Source: Peptococcaceae bacterium UBA7185
GTDB taxonomy: Bacteria > Bacillota > Peptococcia > Peptococcales > Peptococcaceae
Direction of reading: 5' to 3'
Length of the DNA stretch: 9,311 nucleotides
Assembly (NCBI GenBank): GCA_002491065.1
Contig: DKVF01000056.1
Span: 1,337-10,647 of the forward strand
Of the stretch, positions 1 through 6,643 are shown piece by piece. Below the pieces are notes generated by a model that searched no databases, was not told the origin of the DNA, and saw nothing but the letters and a program-made list of their open reading frames with translations. The translations under genes and the position numbers were made by a program. Every line of letters begins with the position of its first letter. Position 1 is the first letter of the stretch.

Positions 1-66
1 TTTGTATCACAAATTTTTCTGAAATAAACACAAATTATCCCCTTTTTATCAACACTTAGCCGACAG

Positions 67-94
67 AAAAGGAGCATCGTATCCGATGCTCCTT
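67..94 (-). terminator. Rho-independent terminator ending the plsC-to-SpoIVFA-like block
   Basis: A perfect 11-bp inverted repeat, AAGGAGCATCG and CGATGCTCCTT, has a 4-nt loop. Read on the minus strand it is followed by a short T run (TTTTCTGT). It lies 15 nt past the stop codon of the SpoIVFA-like gene. The T run is on the minus side only, which sets the direction. The 66 bases beyond it hold no feature I can support. Confidence 0.82.
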
Positions 95-109
95 CCATGC
101 CCATGTTAT

Positions 110-775
110 TTAAGAGGGATCTGCCGCCTGCCCATTTAATAAATCTAAAGGATTCACTGGCTCACCCAAATAACGGGCGGCAAAATAAAAATTTCCTTCT
201 TCGGCTTGTTGTTGTGTGTTACCGATGATTTGTCCTTTTTGTACTGGCTCATTCAGCTGCACGTTACATTGCGCGCAATATCCATAAATGGTAACTAAAC
301 CATTGGCATGGGAAATTTCTACCGTATAGGTATCTCCTTCTCTTTGCACATCTGTTACAGTTCCGCTGTATGCCGCACGAATTCCTTCCTCCGGTTCAGC
401 AGCAATCCATAAGCCGTCTTGAAATCTTGCCGATAATTGCGTGTTATCCCAGCCATAGGCATTCAATACTCGCCCACTAACAGGCACGGCCATTGTTTCC
501 TGTACTGAATGGGCAACTGTATTGACGCTGATTGCAGCTTCGTCTGTAAGGCTGTCCATAGAAAAATCAGAAAAAAATTGCATTACCGGTGCCAAATCCG
601 CATCTGCAGTAAAACTTTCCCGCAAAAATTGCTGCCACTGTAAACTGCTTGGCGTAGTACCTTGAAAAATGCTCAATACCAGAAAAAAAACACCTAACGA
701 ACCGGCTATCTGCCCAAAAAAGCGCCAGAAAGCCCTGCTTGGTGTTTTCCATTTTCCCCTTGAAGGCTCCATCAT
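110..775 (-). CDS. Membrane-anchored degenerate M23/LytM-fold protein, SpoIVFA/SpoIIQ-like
   Basis: This 221-residue protein has a short basic N-terminus, one membrane segment at about residues 19-37, a roughly 55-residue linker, and a LytM (peptidase M23) fold from about 96 to 213. Fold landmarks are visible: PVSGRV at 98-103, GTV at 138-140, HANGLVTIYG at 156-165, VQKGQIIG at 178-185. All metal or catalytic positions are changed. The FHxGxD motif reads FQDGLW (118-123), the YAHL His is Tyr166, and the HLH motif reads NFY (195-197). Hydrolase activity is therefore unlikely. SpoIVFA, the regulator of the SpoIVFB protease in sigma-K activation, has this same layout and a similar C-terminal FYFA...PLDLL ending, so it is my best match; SpoIIQ-like is the alternative. 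No spoIVFB lies in the window. I chose the ATG at 775 because a strong GGGGGGAGG site sits 5 nt upstream; the open frame to 856 has no such site. It lies 89 nt after pheA. Confidence 0.62.
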   Translation of the reverse strand: MMEPSRGKWKTPSRAFWRFFGQIAGSLGVFFLVLSIFQGTTPSSLQWQQFLRESFTADADLAPVMQFFSDFSMDSLTDEAAISVNTVAHSVQETMAVPVSGRVLNAYGWDNTQLSARFQDGLWIAAEPEEGIRAAYSGTVTDVQREGDTYTVEISHANGLVTIYGYCAQCNVQLNEPVQKGQIIGNTQQQAEEGNFYFAARYLGEPVNPLDLLNGQAADPS

Positions 776-794
776 GATTTCCTCCCCCCGTTTC

Positions 795-822
795 CCAGTG
801 ATATAGTAAATATATACACTGG
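795..822. repeat. Inverted repeat in the leader of the SpoIVFA-like gene
   Basis: CCAGTG and CACTGG arms enclose a 16-bp AT-rich centre that contains TATA and TATA halves. The repeat sits 19 nt upstream of the ATG at 775, just before the Shine-Dalgarno site. It could be an operator or an mRNA hairpin. No T run follows, so it is not a terminator. Confidence 0.45.
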
Positions 823-839
823 CAGAAAAAGAAATATGA
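809..839 (-). promoter_or_regulatory. Candidate sigma-E-type promoter for the SpoIVFA-like gene
   Basis: On the minus strand TCATATT (833-839) matches the sigma-E -35 pattern KMATATT fully. TATATATT (809-816) matches 6 of 8 positions of the -10 pattern CATACAHT. The 16-nt spacer is one or two longer than usual. In Bacillus spoIVF is sigma-E dependent, which fits the gene call. The region is very AT rich, so a chance match is possible. Confidence 0.3.
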
Positions 840-864
840 CCAGTTTTTTTATTCATTTACTTTT

Positions 865-1908
865 TTAAAACACTGCCGTTTGCTCATTATAGCTGCCTAA
901 AAATTTAAAGTATCCCAGTTGATTATTCAAATCATTCAAAAGCCAGCGTACCTGAACATTGTCACAACGGCCCTCTACATCCAGATAAAACAAATACTCA
1001 AATTTTTTCTCTGGATAAGGGCGGGATTCCAATTTGCAAAGATTCAGATTATTCATTGCAAATTTGTGTAATAAGTGATAAAGTGCCCCCGGTTTGTGAG
1101 GAACCGCCAAGCACAAACTTATTTTGTTTGCATCTGCAGAAAATCCCGGCGTTTTACTGATACAGATAAAGCGAGTAGCGTTACCTGTAATATCCTGCAC
1201 ATCCTCCTGTAAAATATGCATCTGATACAATTGCGCACATTTAGACGAAGCAATTGCCCCCAAACAAGGATTGTTTTGTTCCGCCACAAATTTGGCTGCT
1301 GCCGCAGTGTTGGAATATTCATGAAAACGGATGTGAGGATTGGCTGCCTGCAACTCTGAACATTGATTCAATGCCTGAGAATGAGAATACACATCAGTCA
1401 GCTGTGCCAGATCACTTTCTCCAGCTGTCAATAAATTATGACGTACTAATACCTTTGTATCTTTGATAATATAAAAATTATGTTTACGCATTAAATCATA
1501 AACCTGTGCCACCGAACCCGCTGTGGAATTCTCAATAGGAAGGATTCCATATTCCACTTTTTCATTTTCTACTGCCCGGAATACGTCTTCAAACTGCCCA
1601 TAGAAATGAATATCCGGTTCTGCAAAAAATTGATCTGCCGCCTGATGAGAATAAGAACCCTCCACGCCTTGGCAGGCAACACAGGCTTTTTTGGGCATCT
1701 CTGATCTGGCATCTAAAATTTTATCCAGCTCCGAATGATAATCGGCACCAGGTAATACAGTCTCTCCCATATTCAATAGATCCCGCAACAGACTTTCGCT
1801 CTCCTGCACCAAATTTTTACGTTCTCCGTAAAGATGTTCTATTTCTTGCTCCATAGCAGCAATTTGCTGCTGTAAATTATGAATTTGTTTGATTCGTTCC
1901 TCTTTCAT
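865..1908 (-). CDS. pheA: Prephenate dehydratase with degenerate N-terminal chorismate-mutase-like domain and C-terminal ACT domain
   Basis: The enzyme decarboxylates and dehydrates prephenate to phenylpyruvate, the committed step to phenylalanine, in the cytoplasm. The dehydratase core spans about 75-255: GSYSHQAA at 84-91, FEDVFRAV at 106-113, GILPIENSTAGSV at 121-133, and the catalytic TRF motif at 245-247. The ACT domain (about 261-340) has GALY (274-277) and ESRP (294-297), the usual phenylalanine-binding signatures, so feedback inhibition is likely. Residues 1-66 align position by position with the first helix of AroQ-type chorismate mutase, but the first catalytic Arg is Gln13, the helix-1 Lys is Leu41, and the DxxRE motif reads DYHSE (56-60); only Arg30 and the acidic ends survive. 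That domain is probably inactive. The start overlaps the transporter gene by 32 nt and has GAGGAG 7 nt upstream, which suggests translational coupling. Total length of 347 fits a fused P-protein. Confidence 0.93.
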   Translation of the reverse strand: MKEERIKQIHNLQQQIAAMEQEIEHLYGERKNLVQESESLLRDLLNMGETVLPGADYHSELDKILDARSEMPKKACVACQGVEGSYSHQAADQFFAEPDIHFYGQFEDVFRAVENEKVEYGILPIENSTAGSVAQVYDLMRKHNFYIIKDTKVLVRHNLLTAGESDLAQLTDVYSHSQALNQCSELQAANPHIRFHEYSNTAAAAKFVAEQNNPCLGAIASSKCAQLYQMHILQEDVQDITGNATRFICISKTPGFSADANKISLCLAVPHKPGALYHLLHKFAMNNLNLCKLESRPYPEKKFEYLFYLDVEGRCDNVQVRWLLNDLNNQLGYFKFLGSYNEQTAVF

Positions 1909-3112
1909 CCTTTTTCTCCTCTTTTATCAAATAAGGATTTTTGCCTCCGTCTACATAATCTTCTGTGCCAAGAGGCAGCTTTTTAATTTCTAACCGCTGG
2001 CGAACATATGCTTTAAACAGTGTATATAATACTGCAACTGTCGGCACGCCTAAAATCATACCGGCAAAGCCGGCCAACCCGCCGCCCACCAAAATTGCAA
2101 ACATCACCCAAATTGCTGGCAAACCCGTTGTGCCGCCAAGAATCTTAGGCCCAATGATATTACCATCAATTTGCTGCAAAATCAAAATGAACAATAAAAA
2201 CCATATCGCTTGAATAGGATTTACAATGAAAATTATAAAAGCACTGGGAATGGCGCCAATAAACGGCCCGAAAAAGGGCACAACATTGGTTACGCCAATA
2301 ATGACGCTGATCAATAGCACATAAGGCATCTTCATAATACTTAAGCAAATGAAAGCCAATATGCCAATAATCAGCGAATCAATAAGTTTTCCGTTGATAA
2401 ACCCATTAAAGGTCGTATTGGTTAATCGCCCCACATAGAGCAAATTTTCTACGGTTTTTTTGCTGAACAATGCATAAAGCACTTTGCGCAGCTGCGCAAA
2501 AAATTCTTCACGGCTCATCAGCAGATATACAGAGATAATCAGCGCAACAAAAAAATCTACGACACCGCTGGTTACCTGGCCGGTAAGCCCCAATAACCTC
2601 TGAACCCCGCTCAAAAATAAGGAGCTGCTGAAAGAAAGTATCTGTTCCCAAGTTCCAAGTAATTGCTGATAAAGCTCTGGATCGATGTGGAATTGTTTAT
2701 CCAAGGCATTTACCCAGATTTCCATATAGTGGTCCAGATTCAAAGCAAAATCCTGAACATTTTTTACCAGCGTAACAATACTGTCTATCAATTGAGGTAC
2801 TAAAAATGCCATTAAAAGGCTAATCAATACTGCAAATATTACCATTACCAACAAAACCGAAAGCGCCCGGCGCAGTTTATTGTGCTTCAGGCAGGAGCAC
2901 AGGCATTTATCAAAATATTTCACCGGACTGTTCAGCAAAAAAGCAATCACAAACCCATAAACAAAGGGTCTTAAAATAGCCAATACAGTGCCTGTGAAAC
3001 CGCGGATCGCATCCAAATGCAGTAGCGCAAAATAATAAGAAATACCTACTACCACCACACCGATATTCGCCAACATTCTATTGCGGGCTTCTCTGTTAAA
3101 ATTCAGTTTCAT
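1877..3112 (-). CDS. AI-2E-family (PF01594) multi-pass membrane transporter
   Basis: This 411-residue polytopic protein shows the AI-2E transporter family layout. Two membrane segments lie near the N-terminus (about 14-33 and 38-62), a third at about 82-110, then a soluble stretch, then about five segments in the C-terminal half. The family hallmark PFFGPFIGAIPSA lies before the sixth segment or so. It is followed by QQIDGNIIGPKILG and a glycine-rich last segment ending GMILGVPTVAVL. Members include YtvI, YueF and TqsA; substrates are unknown for most, and a role in AI-2 export should not be assumed. The C-terminus is charged (KKDERGTNQTNS) and its coding sequence carries the pheA ribosome site. 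It starts 38 nt after recQ, with AAAGGTG immediately upstream of the ATG, a rather close spacing, so expression may rely on coupling. Confidence 0.9.
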   Translation of the reverse strand: MKLNFNREARNRMLANIGVVVVGISYYFALLHLDAIRGFTGTVLAILRPFVYGFVIAFLLNSPVKYFDKCLCSCLKHNKLRRALSVLLVMVIFAVLISLLMAFLVPQLIDSIVTLVKNVQDFALNLDHYMEIWVNALDKQFHIDPELYQQLLGTWEQILSFSSSLFLSGVQRLLGLTGQVTSGVVDFFVALIISVYLLMSREEFFAQLRKVLYALFSKKTVENLLYVGRLTNTTFNGFINGKLIDSLIIGILAFICLSIMKMPYVLLISVIIGVTNVVPFFGPFIGAIPSAFIIFIVNPIQAIWFLLFILILQQIDGNIIGPKILGGTTGLPAIWVMFAILVGGGLAGFAGMILGVPTVAVLYTLFKAYVRQRLEIKKLPLGTEDYVDGGKNPYLIKEEKKDERGTNQTNS

Positions 3113-3150
3113 TCACCTTTCACCGCCTTGTTAGACTGTGCTAAAAATGC

Positions 3151-4626
3151 TTATTTTTTATTATACACTTTTTTTTGATGTTGTAAAATTGTTTTTAAAA
3201 ATATTTCACCATACTTTGTAACTGTATCGTCTTCCAGTCCCGCAACCTGCTTTAAAGCTAATATACTTACCGGCTGCTTCTGGGCCAATTCCTGCAGAAG
3301 TTCATCACTCAAAATTTCATAAGAAGGCACGCCTTCCTCAATAGCCGCCAACAGCCGCGTTGACCTCAAAGCATTCAGCAATTCCTCTTCCATTTGCTGA
3401 ATTTTTGGTTTTCCCAAGCTCACTTCACAGCAATTGCTGCATCCCTGACAATGTTCCGCCGCCTTTTCGCCAAAATATTGCAAAATCTGTTGCCGCAAAC
3501 AGCGCTTTGTAGTTGCATACTGCACCATCGCATCCAGCTTCTCTAATTCAATTGCCAGACGATCTTCTGATTTACCACTTTGCTCCAGAAGATAGCGATT
3601 CACATGTACATCCGCATAGGAAAAAAATAGTACGCACAAACTGGGCAAACCATCACGCCCTGCCCGTCCGATTTCCTGATAATAGGACTCGATATTCTTC
3701 GGCAAATTGTAGTGTACTACATAACGCACATCCGCCTTATTGATGCCCATCCCAAAGGCATTGGTCGCTACAATCAAATCTATTTGTTCCTGCAAAAATT
3801 TCTCCTGGTTTTCATTGCGCTCCCAGTCTTCCATACCACCATGATAACGCAAAACAGGAATACCTGCCCGCCGCAGCATATCCCATACCTTGTCTACTTC
3901 TTTTCGCGTATTGCAATAGATAATTCCTGACTGTCCTTTATGGGTCTCTACAAACTGCAGCAGCGCTTCCTTACGTTTTCCGTCTCGCTCTACAGCTAAA
4001 ATTAAATTGGCCCTGTTAAAGCTTGCCCTGTAAATGTTGGGACGAATCAGTTCCAACTGCTGAATAATGTCACTCCGCGTTTCCGCTGTCGCGGTCGCCG
4101 TAAAAGCAGCTACCACCGGCCGAACGGGCAGGCTGCGGATAAACCGGCTGATTTCATGATAGCTGGGCCTGAAATCATGGCCCCACTGAGACACACAATG
4201 AGCTTCATCCACTGCCACCAGGCTTATCTTCTGTCTACGCAGCAACGATAAAAAATCTCCGGAACGCAAACGCTCCGGAGCAATATACAAAATCTGAATC
4301 TGTCCGGCTTGAATTTGTCGCCGCAGCTGTTGATACTGCTCTCCATCCAGCATACTGTTCATACAGGCCGCACAAATGCCCAGTCGCACCAGCTGATCCA
4401 CCTGATCCTTCATCAACGAGATCAGAGGCGAAATCACCAGCGTCAACCCATCCAGCATAAGTGCCGGAACTTGATAGCACAGCGACTTTCCGCCCCCTGT
4501 AGGCATCACCACAAATGTGTCCTCTCCATTCAGAATAGACGCGATTGCCTTTTGCTGAATGGGTTTAAAGCCTTTATATCCATAATATTTGCGCAATACT
4601 GCCTGGGCTTCTTCCAGTTTATCCAT
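3151..4626 (-). CDS. recQ: ATP-dependent DNA helicase RecQ, short form without winged-helix domain
   Basis: RecQ is a 3'-5' helicase that processes stalled forks and double-strand-break ends. All helicase motifs are visible: motif 0 FKPIQQKAI (20-28), Walker A TGGGKS (43-48), DEAH (140-143) followed by the aromatic loop SQWGHDFRP, TATAT, and QEIGRAGRDG in motif VI. A zinc site with Cys376, Cys393, Cys396 and Cys399 has exactly the spacing of E. coli RecQ. An HRDC-like domain follows at about 413-480, with LRSTR, VPSYEIL, LAQKQP and a KYGEIFL end. The roughly 100-residue winged-helix domain normally found between zinc site and HRDC is absent, giving 491 residues against about 600 for full RecQ. 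I chose ATG 4626: GGAG lies 9 nt upstream, and the start overlaps the plsC stop by 8 nt (ATGGATAA). An in-frame ATG at 4641 has a weaker site. Confidence 0.93.
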   Translation of the reverse strand: MDKLEEAQAVLRKYYGYKGFKPIQQKAIASILNGEDTFVVMPTGGGKSLCYQVPALMLDGLTLVISPLISLMKDQVDQLVRLGICAACMNSMLDGEQYQQLRRQIQAGQIQILYIAPERLRSGDFLSLLRRQKISLVAVDEAHCVSQWGHDFRPSYHEISRFIRSLPVRPVVAAFTATATAETRSDIIQQLELIRPNIYRASFNRANLILAVERDGKRKEALLQFVETHKGQSGIIYCNTRKEVDKVWDMLRRAGIPVLRYHGGMEDWERNENQEKFLQEQIDLIVATNAFGMGINKADVRYVVHYNLPKNIESYYQEIGRAGRDGLPSLCVLFFSYADVHVNRYLLEQSGKSEDRLAIELEKLDAMVQYATTKRCLRQQILQYFGEKAAEHCQGCSNCCEVSLGKPKIQQMEEELLNALRSTRLLAAIEEGVPSYEILSDELLQELAQKQPVSILALKQVAGLEDDTVTKYGEIFLKTILQHQKKVYNKK

Positions 4627-5380
4627 GCAGTTCATCTCCATTTTTCTCAGGCACGCTCTGCCCTAAAGCTTGCGCAATTTGCCTTTTTACCATCGTTGCC
4701 AGTTCTTTGCTGTCCATCGCCTGAACCTGCTCTGCCAAAATCGGCGGCAATACTGTCACTGTTACATTCTTTTTATACATGAAAAAGCTGCCCCGCGGCA
4801 TAATATCTCGTGCGCCGTCTATCGCTACGGGCACAATCATCACCTTGCCCTTTTGCGCTGCTTTCAGGCTGCCTGCCTTAAATTCTCCTAATATACCGTC
4901 TACACTGCGAGTGCCTTCTGGATAAATCACCATACTATGCCCCTGCTGCAGCAATTTTGCAGTCTCTAAAATCGCCGTCAGTGCTTTTCGTGCATCACCC
5001 CGTGCAATCAAGACACATTTCATGTGTACAATCCACTTCTTGAAAAAAGGAATCTTCCCAATCTCCTCTTTGGCCACAAAACCTATCGGTCTGGCAATGA
5101 CAGACATCAGCACAGGAATATCCATATAACTTTGATGGTTGGCTACATACAGCGCTGCCCCTTCCTTTGGCAGATTTTCCGCGCCACGCACTGTGATTTT
5201 GCCGCCGGTCAACGCCACGATTCGTTTTGCCATTCTTCGCGCATAAACATAAATCTTTTCTGTAACCACTTGTTCGCCCAGTTGCACTTTCTTTTTTTGC
5301 AGATAATTAAAATAAGGAACACCACAAATCACAACAAGACCCAAATAAACATAGACAGCTAAAGTGCGAATTAATTTCAT
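4619..5380 (-). CDS. plsC: 1-acyl-sn-glycerol-3-phosphate acyltransferase
   Basis: PlsC transfers an acyl group to lysophosphatidic acid to make phosphatidic acid at the inner face of the membrane, the entry point of phospholipid synthesis. This 253-residue protein has an N-terminal membrane helix (about 7-26). The catalytic HX4D motif is His82 to Asp87 (NHQSYMD). The block VAKEEIGKIPFF lies at 102-113, EGTRS at 155-159, and VPVAIDGARD at 183-192. These are the four acyltransferase blocks of the family in the right order. A good AAGGAG site lies upstream of the ATG. It is the first gene after the promoter at 5413-5441 and overlaps recQ by 8 nt. The acyl donor (acyl-ACP or acyl-CoA) cannot be told from sequence. 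Confidence 0.93.
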   Translation of the reverse strand: MKLIRTLAVYVYLGLVVICGVPYFNYLQKKKVQLGEQVVTEKIYVYARRMAKRIVALTGGKITVRGAENLPKEGAALYVANHQSYMDIPVLMSVIARPIGFVAKEEIGKIPFFKKWIVHMKCVLIARGDARKALTAILETAKLLQQGHSMVIYPEGTRSVDGILGEFKAGSLKAAQKGKVMIVPVAIDGARDIMPRGSFFMYKKNVTVTVLPPILAEQVQAMDSKELATMVKRQIAQALGQSVPEKNGDELHG

Positions 5381-5412
5381 TTTGTAATCTCTCCTTTTTT
5401 CTTTCCTCTGTT

Positions 5413-5441
5413 ATTTTAGCATGTCCCATGCCGCTTGACAA
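5413..5441 (-). promoter_or_regulatory. Sigma-A promoter of the plsC-recQ-transporter-pheA block
   Basis: On the minus strand TTGTCA (5436-5441) and TAAAAT (5413-5418) are separated by exactly 17 nt, and an extended -10 TG lies one base upstream of TAAAAT. Each box differs from consensus by one base. Transcription would begin near 5406, giving a leader of about 25 nt that carries the AAGGAG site of plsC. Confidence 0.82.
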
Positions 5442-5651
5442 CTGCAATCTCCTTTGTAAAGCACACAAAAAGAGAAACAACTGCTTGAATCATCAGCTGA
5501 AGCTATCTGTACGTTTTTCACATATAAAGGTTCAATTCCTAACCGGCATAAATAGAAATGCCAGTTTATCGCAATTGTAAACTATCAAATCAGCTTACCC
5601 ATTTGTTTTTTACATTGGAGTCCTTATTCCTATCCGCGGCAGTAATATTTT
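5442..5651 (-). other. Intergenic stretch with two overlapping hairpins, no gene seen
   Basis: These 210 bases lie between the terminator of the Spo0E-like unit and the plsC promoter. No ORF looks coding on either strand. One hairpin pairs 5541-5549 with 5558-5566 (AACTGGCAT and ATGCCGGTT on the minus strand, one G-U pair, 8-nt loop). A second pairs 5563-5568 with 5578-5583 (AGTTTA and TAAACT). They share four bases, so only one can form at a time. I see no riboswitch or T-box signature. Confidence 0.35.
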
Positions 5652-5698
5652 TCATTAAAATAAATACAGCAGGAAAGCGTCATCTCTCCTGCTGTATT
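5652..5698 (-). terminator. Rho-independent terminator after the nitroreductase/Spo0E-like unit
   Basis: A perfect 12-bp stem, AATACAGCAGGA with TCCTGCTGTATT, has a 12-nt loop. On the minus strand it is followed by the T-rich TATTTTAATG. On the plus strand the following bases are not T rich, so it acts on leftward transcripts. It separates this unit from plsC. Confidence 0.72.
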
Positions 5699-5719
5699 CC
5701 TCCTCCACACTTCTTTCTT

Positions 5720-5803
5720 TTACAGTCCTATTACCTCATGCAGCACATTGGCAATTATATCCTGTTTCTTCTTTTTTTCAGCTGTCACGCTACTGTATCG
5801 CAT
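5720..5803 (-). CDS. Possible 27-residue ORF coupled to the Spo0E-like gene
   Basis: An ATG at 5803 directly follows an in-frame TAA and opens 27 codons. It overlaps the end of the Spo0E-like gene in another frame. A GTG at 5788 shares the bases GTGA with the Spo0E-like stop codon, a common coupling arrangement, and would give 22 residues. The product is lysine rich near its start (AEKKKKQ), then amphipathic (DIIANVLHEVIGL). There is no clear Shine-Dalgarno site and I recognise no family. It lies upstream of the terminator, so it would be transcribed. It may be chance. Confidence 0.22.
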   Translation of the reverse strand: MRYSSVTAEKKKKQDIIANVLHEVIGL

Positions 5804-5949
5804 TTACGCTGTAAATAGGCCGAAATCAGTTTATCCAACTCTTGGCTCTTCTCCAGTACAGCAGCTGCCAGCAATGCATTTCCCTGTTCCACCAATTGCA
5901 TCATCTCTGCCCGCAAATGATTAATTTCATGCAAATCCTCTGCTCCCAT
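5785..5949 (-). CDS. Spo0E-like aspartyl-phosphate phosphatase (small sporulation regulator)
   Basis: A 54-residue protein fits the Spo0E-like family (PF09388), two-helix proteins that remove the phosphate from Spo0A~P and so delay sporulation. Helix 1 is about residues 6-22 (HEINHLRAEMMQLVEQ). Helix 2 carries the family signature SQELDKLISAY at 35-45, including the SxxxD motif (Ser35, Asp39) needed for phosphatase activity. Short members of about 45-60 residues are normal, so it looks complete. The ATG at 5949 has AAGGTGG 6 nt upstream and lies 22 nt after the nitroreductase stop, so the two genes are very likely cotranscribed. The assignment rests on the motif and length, read by eye. Which response regulator it acts on is inference. 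Confidence 0.82.
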   Translation of the reverse strand: MGAEDLHEINHLRAEMMQLVEQGNALLAAAVLEKSQELDKLISAYLQRKCDTVA

Positions 5950-5971
5950 CACGCACCACCTTTTGCCATGT

Positions 5972-6493
5972 TCAAAAACTCTCCCTATGAATTTTCTCTG
6001 TCTGTAACGTATTCATGTTCCGCTTTGCTTTTTCTTCCGCAGGCACACCCAACGCTAAAATAGCCATCACCTCATATTGCGGCGGAATGTGCAGCAGCGT
6101 TTTAACATAGTCACTGCTGCTCTCTGCCTCACCTTGCGCCATTCTTCTGCGAATCTGAACCCAGCAAGAACCCAATCCCAAACTTTCTGCTTCCAACTGC
6201 ATCAAAATCATTGCAATACTGCAATCCTCTATCCACACATCACTGACGGTAGGATCTCCCACTACCACAACGGCAGCGGATGTCGCCGGCAAAAAGCTCT
6301 GCTGAGGATGACGGCATCTTTCCAACGCCTGCAGCGTGCCTCTCTCCTCGACCACGATAAATTCCCATGGCGCACGATTTCGAGAGGATGGGGACAATAA
6401 CGCTGCTTGCAGAATTTTCTGCAGTTTCTCCTCTCCAATGGTTTCCGACTTGTAGCTTCGGATGCTTCTCCGCTTCTGCAATAATTCCAACAT
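5972..6493 (-). CDS. Nitroreductase-family FMN-dependent oxidoreductase
   Basis: This 173-residue protein matches the short, single-domain nitroreductase fold, an FMN enzyme that uses NAD(P)H and works as a dimer. The phosphate-binding RRSIRSY motif lies at 8-14. The PSSRNRAPWEFIVV segment follows where family members have PSxxNxQPWxFIVV. The dimer-core helix EDCSIAMILMQLEAESLGLGS and the closing segment VMAILALGVPAEEKAKR are also typical. The true substrate cannot be told from sequence; roles in flavin, quinone or nitroaromatic reduction are all known in the family. I chose ATG 6493 because AAAGGAG lies 9 nt upstream; the in-frame GTG at 6499 is only 3 nt from it. It heads a unit with the Spo0E-like gene. 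Confidence 0.9.
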   Translation of the reverse strand: MLELLQKRRSIRSYKSETIGEEKLQKILQAALLSPSSRNRAPWEFIVVEERGTLQALERCRHPQQSFLPATSAAVVVVGDPTVSDVWIEDCSIAMILMQLEAESLGLGSCWVQIRRRMAQGEAESSSDYVKTLLHIPPQYEVMAILALGVPAEEKAKRNMNTLQTEKIHRESF

Positions 6494-6581
6494 CTCCACC
6501 GACTCCTTTGTTTGCGCTTTGTTATCACTACTGTAAGATATCTTTTCTTACTCCATTATTTATCACTTATTCTTTTTATCT

Positions 6582-6590
6582 ATTATAACA
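6582..6590 (-). promoter_or_regulatory. Extended -10 promoter for nitroreductase and Spo0E-like gene
   Basis: On the minus strand TGTTATAAT gives a perfect TATAAT (6582-6587) with an extended TG. The -35 at 17 nt (TGGGAA) is poor, as is common with extended -10 promoters. The leader would be about 80 nt and shows no clear structure. Confidence 0.62.
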
Positions 6591-6643
6591 GAAATCATCA
6601 ACGATTCCCACTCAAACATTCCACAAAATTCCTCTCCTATTCT

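Noticed and set aside
1..66. Promoter (TTGATA with GTTTAT) and TTTGT-ATC-ACAAA repeat at the left edge
   Set aside because: The -10 box is poor, the arms are only 5 bp, and the gene they would serve is outside the window.
776..856. 27-residue upstream extension of the SpoIVFA-like protein
   Set aside because: The longer frame runs through the inverted repeat and the strong GGGGGGAGG site, and has no ribosome site of its own.
4309..4782. Plus-strand ORF of 157 residues
   Set aside because: It lies wholly antisense to recQ and plsC, both with intact family motifs, and its Gln/His-rich product resembles no family.
5558..6063. Plus-strand ORFs of 86 and 73 residues
   Set aside because: They run opposite the Spo0E-like and nitroreductase genes, lack ribosome sites, and their rich Phe/Leu/Cys/His composition is typical of antisense frames.
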